From assembly GCF_019249655.2 (NCBI RefSeq), contig NZ_CP137557.1, positions 51,001 through 115,000 on the forward strand: a DNA stretch of 64,000 nt, written 5' to 3'. The notes under the pieces were generated by a model. It saw nothing but the letters and a program-made list of their open reading frames with translations. It did no database searches and was not told the DNA's origin. Below, one piece after another: positions 8,082 through 15,639 of this stretch. Position numbers and translations under genes: made by a program. The stretch's first letter is position 1, and each line of letters opens with the position of its first letter. The DNA comes from Segatella copri. Its GTDB lineage: Bacteria > Bacteroidota > Bacteroidia > Bacteroidales > Bacteroidaceae.

Positions 8082-8169
8082 GGAAAGGTGCTCGAGTGGC
8101 TGAAGAGGCACGCCTGGAAAGCGTGTATTCCCCTAAAGGGAATCGGGGGTTCGAATCCCCCTCTTTCCG
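8082..8169 (+). tRNA. tRNA-Ser (anticodon GGA)
   Basis: 88 bases. The acceptor stem pairs GGAAAGG with TCTTTCC, the anticodon arm is CACGC-CTGGAAA-GCGTG with GGA as anticodon, the long variable arm expected of a serine tRNA folds (ATTCCCC/GGGAAT), and the T arm is GGGGGTTCGAATCCCCC. CCA is not encoded. A -7 element (TAATTTTG) sits 14 bases upstream. The exbB start follows 24 bases later without a terminator, so read-through into that operon is possible. Confidence 0.95.
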
Positions 8170-8192
8170 CTTATATATATAATAAGGTATAT

Positions 8193-8912
8193 ATGATTAT
8201 GAAGAAAAATACAGCTATTGCGCGTTTCGCAATATTCATTTTCACTTGTATGTGTTCTCTGCCAATGATGGCACAGGAGGAGAACATGGGATTCCATCAG
8301 GCTCTTAAAACGAAGTTTATAGAGGGTAATGCCGGCTTTATGTCGCTCGTTGCTATCGCCCTTATCGTGGGTCTGGCGTTCTGCATCGAGAGAATCATCT
8401 ATCTCAGTCTTTCGGAAATCAATGCCAAGAAACTGATGGCGGATATCGACCAGAAGGTGACGGCTGGAGATGTGGAGGGGGCGAAAGACCTCTGCCGCAA
8501 CACCCGCGGACCAGTGGCTTCTATCTGCTACCAGGGACTGATGCACATCAGCGAAAGCCTCGACGACATCGAACGATCTGTCAGCGGTTATGGCACGGTG
8601 CAGGCTGCCAACCTTGAAAAGGGATGCTCCTGGATCAAGCTCTTTATCGCCATGGCACCATCGCTCGGATTCCTGGGTACGGTGATTGGTATGGTGATGT
8701 CGTTCGACCAGATTCAGCAGGCAGGCGATATCAGCCCTACCATCGTGGCTTCGGGTATGAAGGTGGCGCTGATTACTACCATCTTCGGTATCATCGTGGC
8801 GCTGATTCTGCAGGTGTTCTATAACTACATCCTCTCGAAGGTGGAGCATCTTACCAGCCAGATGGAGGAATCGGCTGTAACGTTAATGGATATTATTGCC
8901 AAGAGCAAATAA
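8193..8912 (+). CDS. exbB: ExbB/TolQ/MotA-family proton channel
   Basis: 239 aa. An N-terminal signal-like hydrophobic segment ends in MMAQEEN, then three membrane segments: SLVAIALIVGLAFCIERIIYL, LFIAMAPSLGFLGTVIGMVM with the family signature GFLGTVIGMV, and VALITTIFGIIVALILQVFY. ExbB with ExbD forms the inner-membrane proton channel that powers TonB-dependent outer-membrane transport. First gene of exbB-membrane protein-exbD-exbD. The ATG at 8193 (MIMKKN) or 8199 is chosen because the longer frame begins inside the tRNA. Its 3' end is followed by two degenerate copies of itself. Confidence 0.93.
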   Translation: MIMKKNTAIARFAIFIFTCMCSLPMMAQEENMGFHQALKTKFIEGNAGFMSLVAIALIVGLAFCIERIIYLSLSEINAKKLMADIDQKVTAGDVEGAKDLCRNTRGPVASICYQGLMHISESLDDIERSVSGYGTVQAANLEKGCSWIKLFIAMAPSLGFLGTVIGMVMSFDQIQQAGDISPTIVASGMKVALITTIFGIIVALILQVFYNYILSKVEHLTSQMEESAVTLMDIIAKSK

Positions 8913-8948
8913 TGATTGCCTAGGGCAAATAAACGAGCAAATAAACGA
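8895..8948 (+). repeat. Tandem duplication across the exbB stop codon
   Basis: ATTGCCAAGAGCAAATAATG (last codons and TAA stop of exbB) is followed by ATTGCCTAGGGCAAATAAAC and then AGCAAATAAACGA. Each unit carries its own GCAAATAA. Confidence 0.8.
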
Positions 8949-8956
8949 AGAGAGAA

Positions 8957-9481
8957 ATGGGTAAATTTCAATTTTCAAAGTCGAAATTAAATGCGAAGCA
9001 TAAGTCTGCCGAGCAGATATCACAGCAGGTGTTCTTCATTCTGATAGGCCTGGCGGTGGTAGTGTTCGCTCTGTTCTTCCTGGTGGGCTACGACATGCCT
9101 TTCCTGGAGAATCCCGACTTCAATGCGCCGCTCTTTACGGATGTGCTCATCATCCTGATGTGGCTCTTCCTGATAGGAGGCGTGGGCCTGGCGGTCTATT
9201 CGATGGTCAGGGATTATCGGGGCGCCAAGTCGGAGGCGGTGGTGAATGGAGTGCCTGTGCGCCGCATCTTCCGCATCACCTGGTTGGGCACACTCGCCAT
9301 CCTGGTGCTATCCTTCCTCTTGGGCAGTTCCGATCCGATGCTGATCAATGGTGAGGACTATGCCGACTGGATATGGCTGAAACTTTCAGATATGTTTGTC
9401 ATCACCTCGCTTCTGATGCTGGTGGCAGGCATCGGCGCCGTCTGCTTTGGTGCCACCCGTTATATTCGTAAGAAAAAATAA
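8957..9481 (+). CDS. Inner-membrane protein of the exb operon
   Basis: 174 aa with four predicted membrane helices: VFFILIGLAVVVFALFFLVGY, VLIILMWLFLIGGVGLAVYSM, IFRITWLGTLAILVLSFLLGS and MFVITSLLMLVAGIGAVCFG. No catalytic motif. It lies between exbB and exbD with gaps of 44 and 9 bases, a position held by an uncharacterised membrane protein in related Bacteroidales operons, so it probably assists or modulates the ExbBD complex. I cannot name a family with confidence. Confidence 0.75.
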   Translation: MGKFQFSKSKLNAKHKSAEQISQQVFFILIGLAVVVFALFFLVGYDMPFLENPDFNAPLFTDVLIILMWLFLIGGVGLAVYSMVRDYRGAKSEAVVNGVPVRRIFRITWLGTLAILVLSFLLGSSDPMLINGEDYADWIWLKLSDMFVITSLLMLVAGIGAVCFGATRYIRKKK

Positions 9482-9490
9482 TTCAAGAAA

Positions 9491-10132
9491 ATGCTGATTA
9501 GAAGGAAAAGTCACGAAACCCCGGGATTGAATACCACCTCAACAGCCGACATCTCGTTCATGCTGCTGATATTCTTCCTTGTCACCACATCGATGGATGT
9601 GGATAAGGGATTGCTGCGCCAGCTTCCTTCGCCTGAGCCTCAGAACAAGGAGCGACAGGAATCGGTGGTGGATAAGGAGAATCTGCTGGCTATCCGTCTT
9701 ACGGCTGGAGATAGCCTGCTGGTTAACGACCGCCCGATGAAGGTGGGACAGCTGAAAGACGAGGTTATCCGACTGGTGCATCGCCTGGGAAAGAAGCATC
9801 TGATTTCCGTGGAGAGCGACAGGGAGGCGGATTACAATCTCTATTTCCAGATGCAGAACGAACTGATGGAGGCTTACAACCAACTGAGAAACGAGACTTC
9901 GCAGAAGAAATATCACATGGATTATGCCCAACTGGGCAATGACCAGAAGGAGGAAGTGAGAAAGCTCTGTCCGCAGCGCATCACGGAATCGTATGCCAAT
10001 GCCACAACCTATTCTGACAAGCGCATTGATGCCAATGCCGAGGAGAAAAAGGGCGATGAGGCGAAGATAGGGGATGCTGAGGCGAAGACAGAGAAGTCTG
10101 GGCAGAATAAGCAGAAAGGAGGCACGAAATGA
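9491..10132 (+). CDS. exbD: ExbD/TolR-family biopolymer transport protein
   Basis: 213 aa. Short cytosolic start (MLIRRKSHETPGLNTTSTAD), one membrane helix ISFMLLIFFLVTTSMD whose Asp after the AD motif is the proton-carrying residue of this family, then a periplasmic domain. The C-terminus is extended and charged (GDEAKIGDAEAKTEKSG), longer than the usual 130-150 residues. Works with ExbB in energising TonB. Its end overlaps the next exbD by 4 bases (ATGA), giving translational coupling. Confidence 0.9.
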   Translation: MLIRRKSHETPGLNTTSTADISFMLLIFFLVTTSMDVDKGLLRQLPSPEPQNKERQESVVDKENLLAIRLTAGDSLLVNDRPMKVGQLKDEVIRLVHRLGKKHLISVESDREADYNLYFQMQNELMEAYNQLRNETSQKKYHMDYAQLGNDQKEEVRKLCPQRITESYANATTYSDKRIDANAEEKKGDEAKIGDAEAKTEKSGQNKQKGGTK

Positions 10133-10593
10133 TGAATTTCCGCAAGAAATCGCATGAGGTGCCGGGACTGAACACTTCATCCCTGCCTGATTTGATTTTC
10201 TCCGTGCTCTTCTTCTTCATGATTGTTACCCACATGCGACAGGTTACCCTGAAGGTGGAATGCCGCATGCCCGAGGGAAAGCATCTTACTCGGTTGACCA
10301 AGAAATCGGCGGTGAGCCATATCTATATCGGTAAACCTACCAAGGACCAGCAGGGCAAGGTGGGAACGGGAACGCAGATACAGCTGAACGATAAGTTTGC
10401 CACGGCTCCTGAGGTGATGGATTACATCAGTGCCGAGAAGAAGCGCATGTCGCCGGAAGACCAGAAACTGATGACCGTTTCCATCAAGGCTGACAGGGAG
10501 ACGAAGATGGGTGTGATTACCGATGTGAAGCAGGCTTTGCGCGAGGCAAAAGCACTAAAAATTAGTTATTCGGCGGTGGAAAAAGGGCAATAA
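10129..10593 (+). CDS. exbD: Second ExbD/TolR-family protein
   Basis: 154 aa. Begins MMNFRKKSHEVPGLNTSSLPDLIFSVLFFFMIVTHM, so the conserved membrane Asp is kept (LPDLIF). The periplasmic part is of ordinary length. Two different ExbD proteins in one operon suggest a hetero-oligomeric complex, common in Bacteroidota. Overlaps the first exbD by 4 bases. No clear terminator follows; the next gene has its own promoter. Confidence 0.9.
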   Translation: MMNFRKKSHEVPGLNTSSLPDLIFSVLFFFMIVTHMRQVTLKVECRMPEGKHLTRLTKKSAVSHIYIGKPTKDQQGKVGTGTQIQLNDKFATAPEVMDYISAEKKRMSPEDQKLMTVSIKADRETKMGVITDVKQALREAKALKISYSAVEKGQ

Positions 10594-10645
10594 TATGTTC
10601 TGAAAGGAAAAATAATATTAATTTGTTGTCATTTTCTTTTAAAAA

Positions 10646-10677
10646 GTTGCATTTTTTAAAAAAAAGTGCTAACTTTG
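10646..10677 (+). promoter_or_regulatory. Promoter of the Lrp-family gene
   Basis: GTTG at 10646-10649, 20 bases, TAACTTTG at 10670-10677, with a T/A-rich spacer. The ATG is 22 bases after the -7 box. Confidence 0.75.
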
Positions 10678-10698
10678 CACTCAAATAATAATATCGAA

Positions 10699-11220
10699 AT
10701 GGCAAAACAAGTATTAGATTCATTAGATAGGCAGATCCTGAAGCTGATTTCTCAGGATGCCCGTATTCCATTTTTGGAAGTAGCACGCGCTTGCAATGTG
10801 AGCGGTGCAGCTATTCATCAGCGTGTGGCTAAGCTATCAAACCTAGGCATTATCAAGGGTTCACAGTTTATCATCGATCCTGAGAAGATCGGTTATGAGA
10901 CTTGTGCCTACATGGGTTTGTTCCTGAAGGAACCTGAGAAGTTCGACCAGGTAGTGGAAGAGCTGAAGAAGATTCCTGAGGTAGTGGAGTGTCATTATAC
11001 CACGGGTGGTTTTGATATGTTCATCAAGATTTATGCCATCAACAACCATCATCTGTTGGAGATTATCCATGACAAGTTGCAGCCTCTGGGCTTGTCTCGC
11101 AGCGAGACCATCATCTCTTTCAATGCAGCCATCAACCGTCAGTTGTCAATGAAGGACCTCAAGACGATGGCTCCTGATGAGGAGAATGAGGAGGAAGAGG
11201 GCGAGGCTTCTGCAGAATAA
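10699..11220 (+). CDS. Lrp/AsnC-family transcriptional regulator
   Basis: 173 aa. N-terminal winged helix-turn-helix (LDRQILKLISQDARIPFLEVARACNVSGAAIHQRVAKL, residues 7-45) with the typical Lrp recognition helix, then the RAM ligand-binding domain (AYMGLFLKEPEKFDQVVEEL, ECHYTTGGFDMFIKIYA). The C-terminus is acidic (APDEENEEEEGEASAE), an extension over classical Lrp. Probably senses an amino acid and controls transport or metabolism genes; target unknown. Start chosen at MAKQVLDSLD since the longer frame would begin inside the promoter. Confidence 0.92.
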   Translation: MAKQVLDSLDRQILKLISQDARIPFLEVARACNVSGAAIHQRVAKLSNLGIIKGSQFIIDPEKIGYETCAYMGLFLKEPEKFDQVVEELKKIPEVVECHYTTGGFDMFIKIYAINNHHLLEIIHDKLQPLGLSRSETIISFNAAINRQLSMKDLKTMAPDEENEEEEGEASAE

Positions 11221-11242
11221 AGAGATTTTCTGCAGATTCTTT

Positions 11243-11357
11243 AAAGCTTTTGCCCTTTCAGGGCGACAGGCTTGCGTCCATGATTACCCAGGGCGATGCC
11301 CTGGGCTAGGAGCTTCTGCCCTTTCAGGGCGTGTGGGCTTTCTTGCGAAAATAGAAG
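11243..11357. repeat. Half copy of the GCCCTTTCAGGGC palindromic element
   Basis: Order of modules: AAGCTTTTGCCCTTTCAGGG, GACAGGCTTGCGTCCATGAT, CCCAGGGCGATGCCCTGGG, GAGCTTCTGCCCTTTCAGGG, and a degenerate end CTTGCGAAAATAGAAGTT. This equals the right half of the element at 17745-17994. Located between the convergent Lrp and folA genes. Confidence 0.8.
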
Positions 11358-11882
11358 TTACTTTTTTAAATAGGTGAGGAATGAGAACGATAATCCGTTT
11401 TCATTCCTCATTTCTTTTTCTATCAGTTCCCATTCTTCGGGATTGATTTCCGGAAAGAAGGCATCGGCTTGCTGCGGGGTAGCATCTATAGCGGCATCAT
11501 TTACTTCCGCATCATTTACAGTGGTATCATCTACCACGGTGAGATAGAGTTTGCGGGCAACATGAAGGCTTTGGCGGTAGATGCTTTCGCCTCCGATAAT
11601 GAAAATCTCTTGGGGACTTTCTGCAGCCTTTAATGCCGCATCCAGATTAGGATATACTTCGCAGCCTTCCATCTCTTTCATACTGCGGGAAACAACGATG
11701 TTCCGGCGATGGGGCAGGGCACCATTGGGGAGTGACTCATAGGTCTTGCGGCCCATGATGATGGTATGTCCCGTGGTGAGTTCGCGGAAGCGGGTTAAAT
11801 CGGATTTAATATGATAGAGCAACCGGTTCTGATAGCCGATTGCTCTATTGGTTTGCGATATGCAGGCGATGATGCTAAGCAT
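11358..11882 (-). CDS. folA: Dihydrofolate reductase
   Basis: 174 aa. Starts MLSIIACISQTNRAIGYQNRLLYHIKSDLTRFRELT; the family residues are visible: Ala and Gly of the N-terminal strand, the active-site acid in HIKSDLTRF, IIMGRKTYESLP, and IIGGESIYRQ for NADPH binding. Reduces dihydrofolate to tetrahydrofolate. A low-complexity insert, TTVNDAEVNDAAIDAT, sits between the two last strands and looks like a small internal duplication. Encoded 10 bases after rsmF, so the two are co-transcribed. No sign of unusual drug-insensitive type. Confidence 0.92.
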   Translation of the reverse strand: MLSIIACISQTNRAIGYQNRLLYHIKSDLTRFRELTTGHTIIMGRKTYESLPNGALPHRRNIVVSRSMKEMEGCEVYPNLDAALKAAESPQEIFIIGGESIYRQSLHVARKLYLTVVDDTTVNDAEVNDAAIDATPQQADAFFPEINPEEWELIEKEMRNENGLSFSFLTYLKK

Positions 11883-11908
11883 AAACTATTAACTATAAAC
11901 TATTAATT
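11881..11908 (-). repeat. Tandem 14-mer across the rsmF stop and folA start
   Basis: ATAAACTATTAACT followed by ATAAACTATTAATT on the plus strand, one mismatch. It contains the rsmF stop (TAG, complement at 11893-11895) and touches the folA ATG. Confidence 0.75.
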
Positions 11909-13491
11909 ATAATTTGTTCTTCCGGCACGTGGGTGCTCTTGATTTTCCACTCTTGCGGATAGAGGTTGTTGGCACGGTTGCCGATGTTCTTTTCCCAGCC
12001 CAGCGGTACTCCCTGATAGGTGACCAATACATATTTCTTAGGAGAATCCACATGCAGGTTGACGGCTTCCTTGCGCAGATAGCGGATGGCATCTTCGTAC
12101 GACAGCTCCTCCTGCGGGAAGGCATCGGGGTTGAGCATGGTGGAGAGGGCGAGACACTGGTCGGGGATGAGGCCCTTGCCCTTGTCGGTTCCCAGTTTGA
12201 TGCCGGCATGAATCACCTTCAGACTGTTCTTTGCCAGTTCGTAGATGTATTGCCATCTTTGCGGAATGGCATAGACATCACCATCTTCTGTCTTCTGATA
12301 GTCGTAGCCCATGCCATATTCGCCATCCTTCAGCGCATCGCTGGTGCTGCGGATCCAGTTCCCGGGAATCATCGTCAACACATTCTTGTTGCTTTTTCCT
12401 GCTTTTCCTGCGTTGTTCTTGTTTCCCTTTCCTGCTTTTTCCTTCTGGTCGGCATTCATTCCCTTCTTGGCTTTTCCCTTCTTCTTGTCTTTTTCTGCCT
12501 TGGCAGCATAGCTCAGGAGCATGTTTTCCTCTTCTTCGCCTTCCTTGCGGAGTACGGCGAGGAAGATGCCTTCGCCTCGGGTCTTGCCTGGGAGGAAGCG
12601 ATAGACGGGGAAGCTGGAACCGATGAGATTGCCCGTGATGTTCCAAGAATCATCGATGCCGGTTAAGGCTACAGGCTCAGCACCCAGTTCCTCGCAAATC
12701 CATGCGATGTTCTCCTCGTCTTCGTGGGCATTGAAGGTGCAGGTGGAGTAGATGAGGATGCCGCCCGGTTTCAGACTGCCCCAGATGTCGCTCACGATTT
12801 CGCGCTGCAGATGCCAGCAGTTGTCCACATTCTGCAGGCTCCATTCTGCGATGGCTCCATCGTCCTTGCGGAACATGCCTTCGCCCGAGCAAGGCACATC
12901 GGTGAGAATAACGTCGAACAGAAGCTTCGACTTCTTGTAGTCACGTGGATAATTGTTGGTGACAATCATGTCGGGATGACCGAATTTCTGAATGTTCTCG
13001 GCAAGAATCTGTGAACGGGTGCGCATCGGTTCGTTGCTGAAGAGCAGACTGCCTTCTGGCAGCGCTGCACGCACGGCAGTGGACTTTCCGCCAGGAGCCG
13101 CACAGAGGTCGAGCATCATCACGGGTTCGTGAACCAGCTGGCGAATCACCAGGTCAACGAACATGGATGAGGCTTCCTGCACGTAATATTTTCCGGCATG
13201 GAGCCATGGGTCGAAGGTGAAGTTGGGGCGGGTAGCCAGGTATCTGCCCGTGGAAGGACACCAAGGGATAGGTTCGCCCATCACTTTCTGCTCTCCCTCT
13301 TTTTGAGAATTAACATCCTTTTCCTCTTTAGGAGTTTTAACATCCTCTCCCTCTTTGCATTTAAAAGGATTGAGTCGGATGCTGGTAGGTGCTTCGCCCT
13401 CTGTAATTCCCTGTTCCAGCTGCTGGTACAATTCCTCGCCCATCAGCCCAAGGGTATATTTTCTGAAATCTTCTGGTAAAATCTTAGCCAT
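11893..13491 (-). CDS. rsmF: RsmF/YebU-type rRNA (cytosine-C5) methyltransferase
   Basis: 532 aa. SAM-binding motif LDLCAAPGGKST near residue 130, catalytic DVPCSGEGMFRKDDG and the second cysteine in YSTCTFNAHEDEENI, all as in NOL1/NOP2/Sun m5C methyltransferases. The C-terminal RsmF-like RNA-binding part follows (YVLVTYQGVPLGWEKNIGNR). A lysine-rich linker at about 345-375 (KKGKAKKGMNADQKEKAGKG) separates the two and is unusual in length. Probably methylates 16S rRNA; the exact cytosine cannot be told. Co-transcribed with folA. Confidence 0.88.
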   Translation of the reverse strand: MAKILPEDFRKYTLGLMGEELYQQLEQGITEGEAPTSIRLNPFKCKEGEDVKTPKEEKDVNSQKEGEQKVMGEPIPWCPSTGRYLATRPNFTFDPWLHAGKYYVQEASSMFVDLVIRQLVHEPVMMLDLCAAPGGKSTAVRAALPEGSLLFSNEPMRTRSQILAENIQKFGHPDMIVTNNYPRDYKKSKLLFDVILTDVPCSGEGMFRKDDGAIAEWSLQNVDNCWHLQREIVSDIWGSLKPGGILIYSTCTFNAHEDEENIAWICEELGAEPVALTGIDDSWNITGNLIGSSFPVYRFLPGKTRGEGIFLAVLRKEGEEEENMLLSYAAKAEKDKKKGKAKKGMNADQKEKAGKGNKNNAGKAGKSNKNVLTMIPGNWIRSTSDALKDGEYGMGYDYQKTEDGDVYAIPQRWQYIYELAKNSLKVIHAGIKLGTDKGKGLIPDQCLALSTMLNPDAFPQEELSYEDAIRYLRKEAVNLHVDSPKKYVLVTYQGVPLGWEKNIGNRANNLYPQEWKIKSTHVPEEQIIINSL

Positions 13492-13570
13492 CTATTATAT
13501 ATAATAATGTGTAATTATCTATTTGAAGAGTATAAATAAGCCCCTAAATAGGCAAAAGTATCTCTAATCT

Positions 13571-13602
13571 TTTGCAAAAATAAGAAAAATTTCGTTTCTT
13601 TG
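13571..13602 (+). promoter_or_regulatory. Promoter of the DUF6249/sigma-factor operon
   Basis: TTTG at 13571-13574, 20 bases, TTTCTTTG at 13595-13602 (one mismatch from TAnnTTTG). Leaves an untranslated leader of about 75 bases. Confidence 0.55.
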
Positions 13603-13683
13603 CAACTAAATCGGGAAGAGATGCGTCTAAGACATAGAAAAATTAATAAAAAATAAGGTAAAACCATAAAAATATTGATAGAT

Positions 13684-14436
13684 ATGAAGAAAGCAATATT
13701 AGCATTGGCGCTCGTTATGAGCATGGGAGCTACGCAGGTGTCTTGGGCGTCTTCTGCTCCGAAACATCGTTATCATCCTACTGCGCAGCAGGTGGATCAG
13801 CAGGATGCGCAGGAAAAGGCGGCAGATGGGAAGACTGCTTCGGCTGAGCAGAAAGCTTCTGCCCAGGATGACGGGGCGCTGGAGGCTTATTCGGATACCA
13901 CCAGTTCGGATTCTGCCATCAATGATGCTTGCGACTATGATGATGCCCGTGCTTATCATTCCAAGTACAGTTTGGAAAATTATGATGACCCGTTCGATTT
14001 CATCGGTTCGGTATTCGGCAGCGGTATGCTGGGTGTGGTGGTCATCTTTTGCGTCATCTTCGGATTGCTTTTTATCCTGGCTCCGCTGATCATCTTCGTC
14101 CTGCTTATCAGATATCTGGTTCGCCGCCATAACGACCGAATCAAACTGGCTGAGATGGCGATGGAGAAGGGCATCAATGTTCCGGAGAGCGACCGTCCGA
14201 TAGACAAGCAGAGTGATGAATATCTGGTGAAGCGCGGATTGAGAAACGTCTTCCTGGGAGCCGGCTTGTGCGCCATGTTCTCGTGGTGGTCTGTTGATTT
14301 CCTTGCCGGCATAGGAGCCTTGATAGGCTTCTATGGATTGGGGCAGACCCTGATAGGCTTGCTTCCAGCCATCAAGGACTGGTGGAAAAACCGTCATGGC
14401 AACCAGGGCACGGGGTATAATGGAACTCCGGTATAA
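13684..14436 (+). CDS. DUF6249-like membrane protein
   Basis: 250 aa. Signal peptide (MKKAILALALVMSMGATQVSWA), an Ala/Gln/Asp-rich exported linker to about residue 100, then membrane segments VVVIFCVIFGLLFILAPLIIFVLLIRYLV, followed by a cytosolic RRHNDRIKLAEMAMEKGINVPE helix and two further hydrophobic segments. The post-membrane helix is what I associate with DUF6249. It precedes an ECF sigma gene by 36 bases; similar trios occur in Bacteroidales, suggesting an envelope stress or signalling module. Function unknown. Confidence 0.72.
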   Translation: MKKAILALALVMSMGATQVSWASSAPKHRYHPTAQQVDQQDAQEKAADGKTASAEQKASAQDDGALEAYSDTTSSDSAINDACDYDDARAYHSKYSLENYDDPFDFIGSVFGSGMLGVVVIFCVIFGLLFILAPLIIFVLLIRYLVRRHNDRIKLAEMAMEKGINVPESDRPIDKQSDEYLVKRGLRNVFLGAGLCAMFSWWSVDFLAGIGALIGFYGLGQTLIGLLPAIKDWWKNRHGNQGTGYNGTPV

Positions 14437-14472
14437 AGAATCAAAGATAGAATAATTATTAGTTAATATATA

Positions 14473-15012
14473 GTGGAAAAGATATCCGATATTTCTCTCG
14501 TCACGAAGGTGGTGATGCTTCACGACCGCAAGTCGTTCGACTTGCTGGTCAAGAAGTATCAGTCACCTATTCGTGGGTTTTTCCTGCGTCAGACGCTGGG
14601 GGATGTGCAGCTGAGTGACGACTTGGCTCAGGATACCTTTGTCAAGGCCTATACCCATCTGGCGAGTTTCAAGGGTACGGCGCAGTTCTCCACTTGGCTT
14701 TACCGCATCGCCTATAACGTGTGGTATGATTACAACCGCAGTCATAAGGCGACGCAGGATATTGATACGCCGGCGGTGGCCCGGCAGAATGCGCAGGGCG
14801 TAAATAGCGGATTGAAGATGGATTTGCTCAATGCCCTGCAGATATTGAGCGAGAACGAACGTACATGCATCACGCTGCAGCTGATGGATGGACTCTCTAT
14901 AGATAAGATTGCAGAGGTGACGGGGATGGCGCTAGGTACCATCAAGTCGCATCTCTCGCGTGGAAAACAGAAACTTGCAAGTTACTTAAAGCATAATGGT
15001 TATGACCGATAA
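14473..15012 (+). CDS. ECF-type RNA polymerase sigma factor
   Basis: 179 aa from a GTG start (MEKISDISLVTKVVMLHDRK). Region 2 is clear (FDLLVKKYQSPIRGFFL, DLAQDTFVKAYTHLASF, STWLYRIAYNVWYDYNR) and region 4 carries the helix-turn-helix (IDKIAEVTGMALGTIKSHLSRGKQKL). No in-frame ATG precedes it after the last stop; the first internal ATG at 14515 would cut region 2. The next gene overlaps its 3' end and is a membrane protein that could be the anti-sigma factor. Confidence 0.9.
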   Translation: MEKISDISLVTKVVMLHDRKSFDLLVKKYQSPIRGFFLRQTLGDVQLSDDLAQDTFVKAYTHLASFKGTAQFSTWLYRIAYNVWYDYNRSHKATQDIDTPAVARQNAQGVNSGLKMDLLNALQILSENERTCITLQLMDGLSIDKIAEVTGMALGTIKSHLSRGKQKLASYLKHNGYDR

Positions 15013-15463
15013 AAAGAATGATAAGATACAGAGCATGGATGTTGACCTGCTGAGTGCTTCAGACGAGCAACTCTTGCAGGCATTCTTTGCTGATAACAAG
15101 ATGGCTGAGATTCCTGACGATGGTTTTTCAGACAGGGTGATGCAGGCTTTGCCGGCTATGGAAACGGAACAGTCGTTGCTGGAATTCCACATTGCGTTGG
15201 CGAAGCGCCATCGCCTGGAACATCTGTGGACGGCGGTGTGCGTGGCAATAGGAGTGATTGCTGCCGTGCTCTGTCAGGGCTGGGAGCAGATTCAGGGCTG
15301 GCTCTATGGCATGAAGATTGATTTCCTGCTTACGGGTTTCCATGCCATCAGGCATGGGATAGATTCTTTCGGAAATTCGCAGAATCTCTGGATGATGCTG
15401 GCAGGCATTGTTGTCCTCATCATGGTGTGGGGATATAATGAACTGGCGGATGCCAGGGAATAG
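15002..15463 (+). CDS. Membrane protein, candidate anti-sigma factor (DUF5056-like)
   Basis: 153 aa. Cytosolic N-terminal half (LLSASDEQLLQAFFADNKMAEIPDDGFSDRVMQALP), then two hydrophobic segments, LWTAVCVAIGVIAAVLCQGW and LWMMLAGIVVLIMVWGY. The layout resembles DUF5056 proteins that follow ECF sigma genes in Bacteroidales. Overlap with the sigma gene (ATG at 15002, sigma stop at 15010-15012) implies coupling. I infer that the N-terminal part holds the sigma factor, but no zinc anti-sigma motif is seen. ATG 14996 is an alternative start. The stop lies in a 10-bp tandem duplication. Confidence 0.7.
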   Translation: MTDKKNDKIQSMDVDLLSASDEQLLQAFFADNKMAEIPDDGFSDRVMQALPAMETEQSLLEFHIALAKRHRLEHLWTAVCVAIGVIAAVLCQGWEQIQGWLYGMKIDFLLTGFHAIRHGIDSFGNSQNLWMMLAGIVVLIMVWGYNELADARE

Positions 15464-15473
15464 CAGGGAATAA
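15454..15473 (+). repeat. 10-bp tandem duplication across a stop codon
   Basis: CAGGGAATAG directly followed by CAGGGAATAA; the first copy contains the stop of the gene ending at 15463. Confidence 0.7.
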
Positions 15474-15481
15474 GGAAGAAA

Positions 15482-15536
15482 AAACTCTTTCTATTAGCTG
15501 ATGATATTTTGAAAGCTAATAGAAAGAGTTTTTTTG
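15482..15536 (+). terminator. Rho-independent terminator
   Basis: AAACTCTTTCTATTAGCT pairs perfectly with AGCTAATAGAAAGAGTTT (18 bp), followed by a run of T. Ends the sigma-factor operon. Confidence 0.88.
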
Positions 15537-15552
15537 TTTCTATAAAAGTTAT

Positions 15553-15611
15553 GTTCAAAAGCTTTGAACTTATGTTCTGAGCCTTTGAACATAAGTTCAA
15601 AGCTTTTGAAC
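15553..15611. repeat. Perfect 25-bp inverted repeat
   Basis: Arms 15553-15577 and 15587-15611 are exact reverse complements (starting GTTCAAAAGCTTTGAACTTA) with a 9-base spacer. Each arm holds inner GTTCAAAAGCTTTGAAC palindromes. No T-run follows. Located between convergent genes, after a normal terminator. Confidence 0.9.
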
Positions 15612-15639
15612 GAAGATTATTCTTAGGATAAAATACTTT

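Noticed and set aside
8088..8192. Long upstream extension of exbB
   Set aside because: It overlaps the tRNA-Ser gene; the true start lies after it.
8133..8849. 238-codon minus-strand frame opposite exbB
   Set aside because: Shadow of the real gene: composition follows the reverse of exbB codons and no domain is seen.
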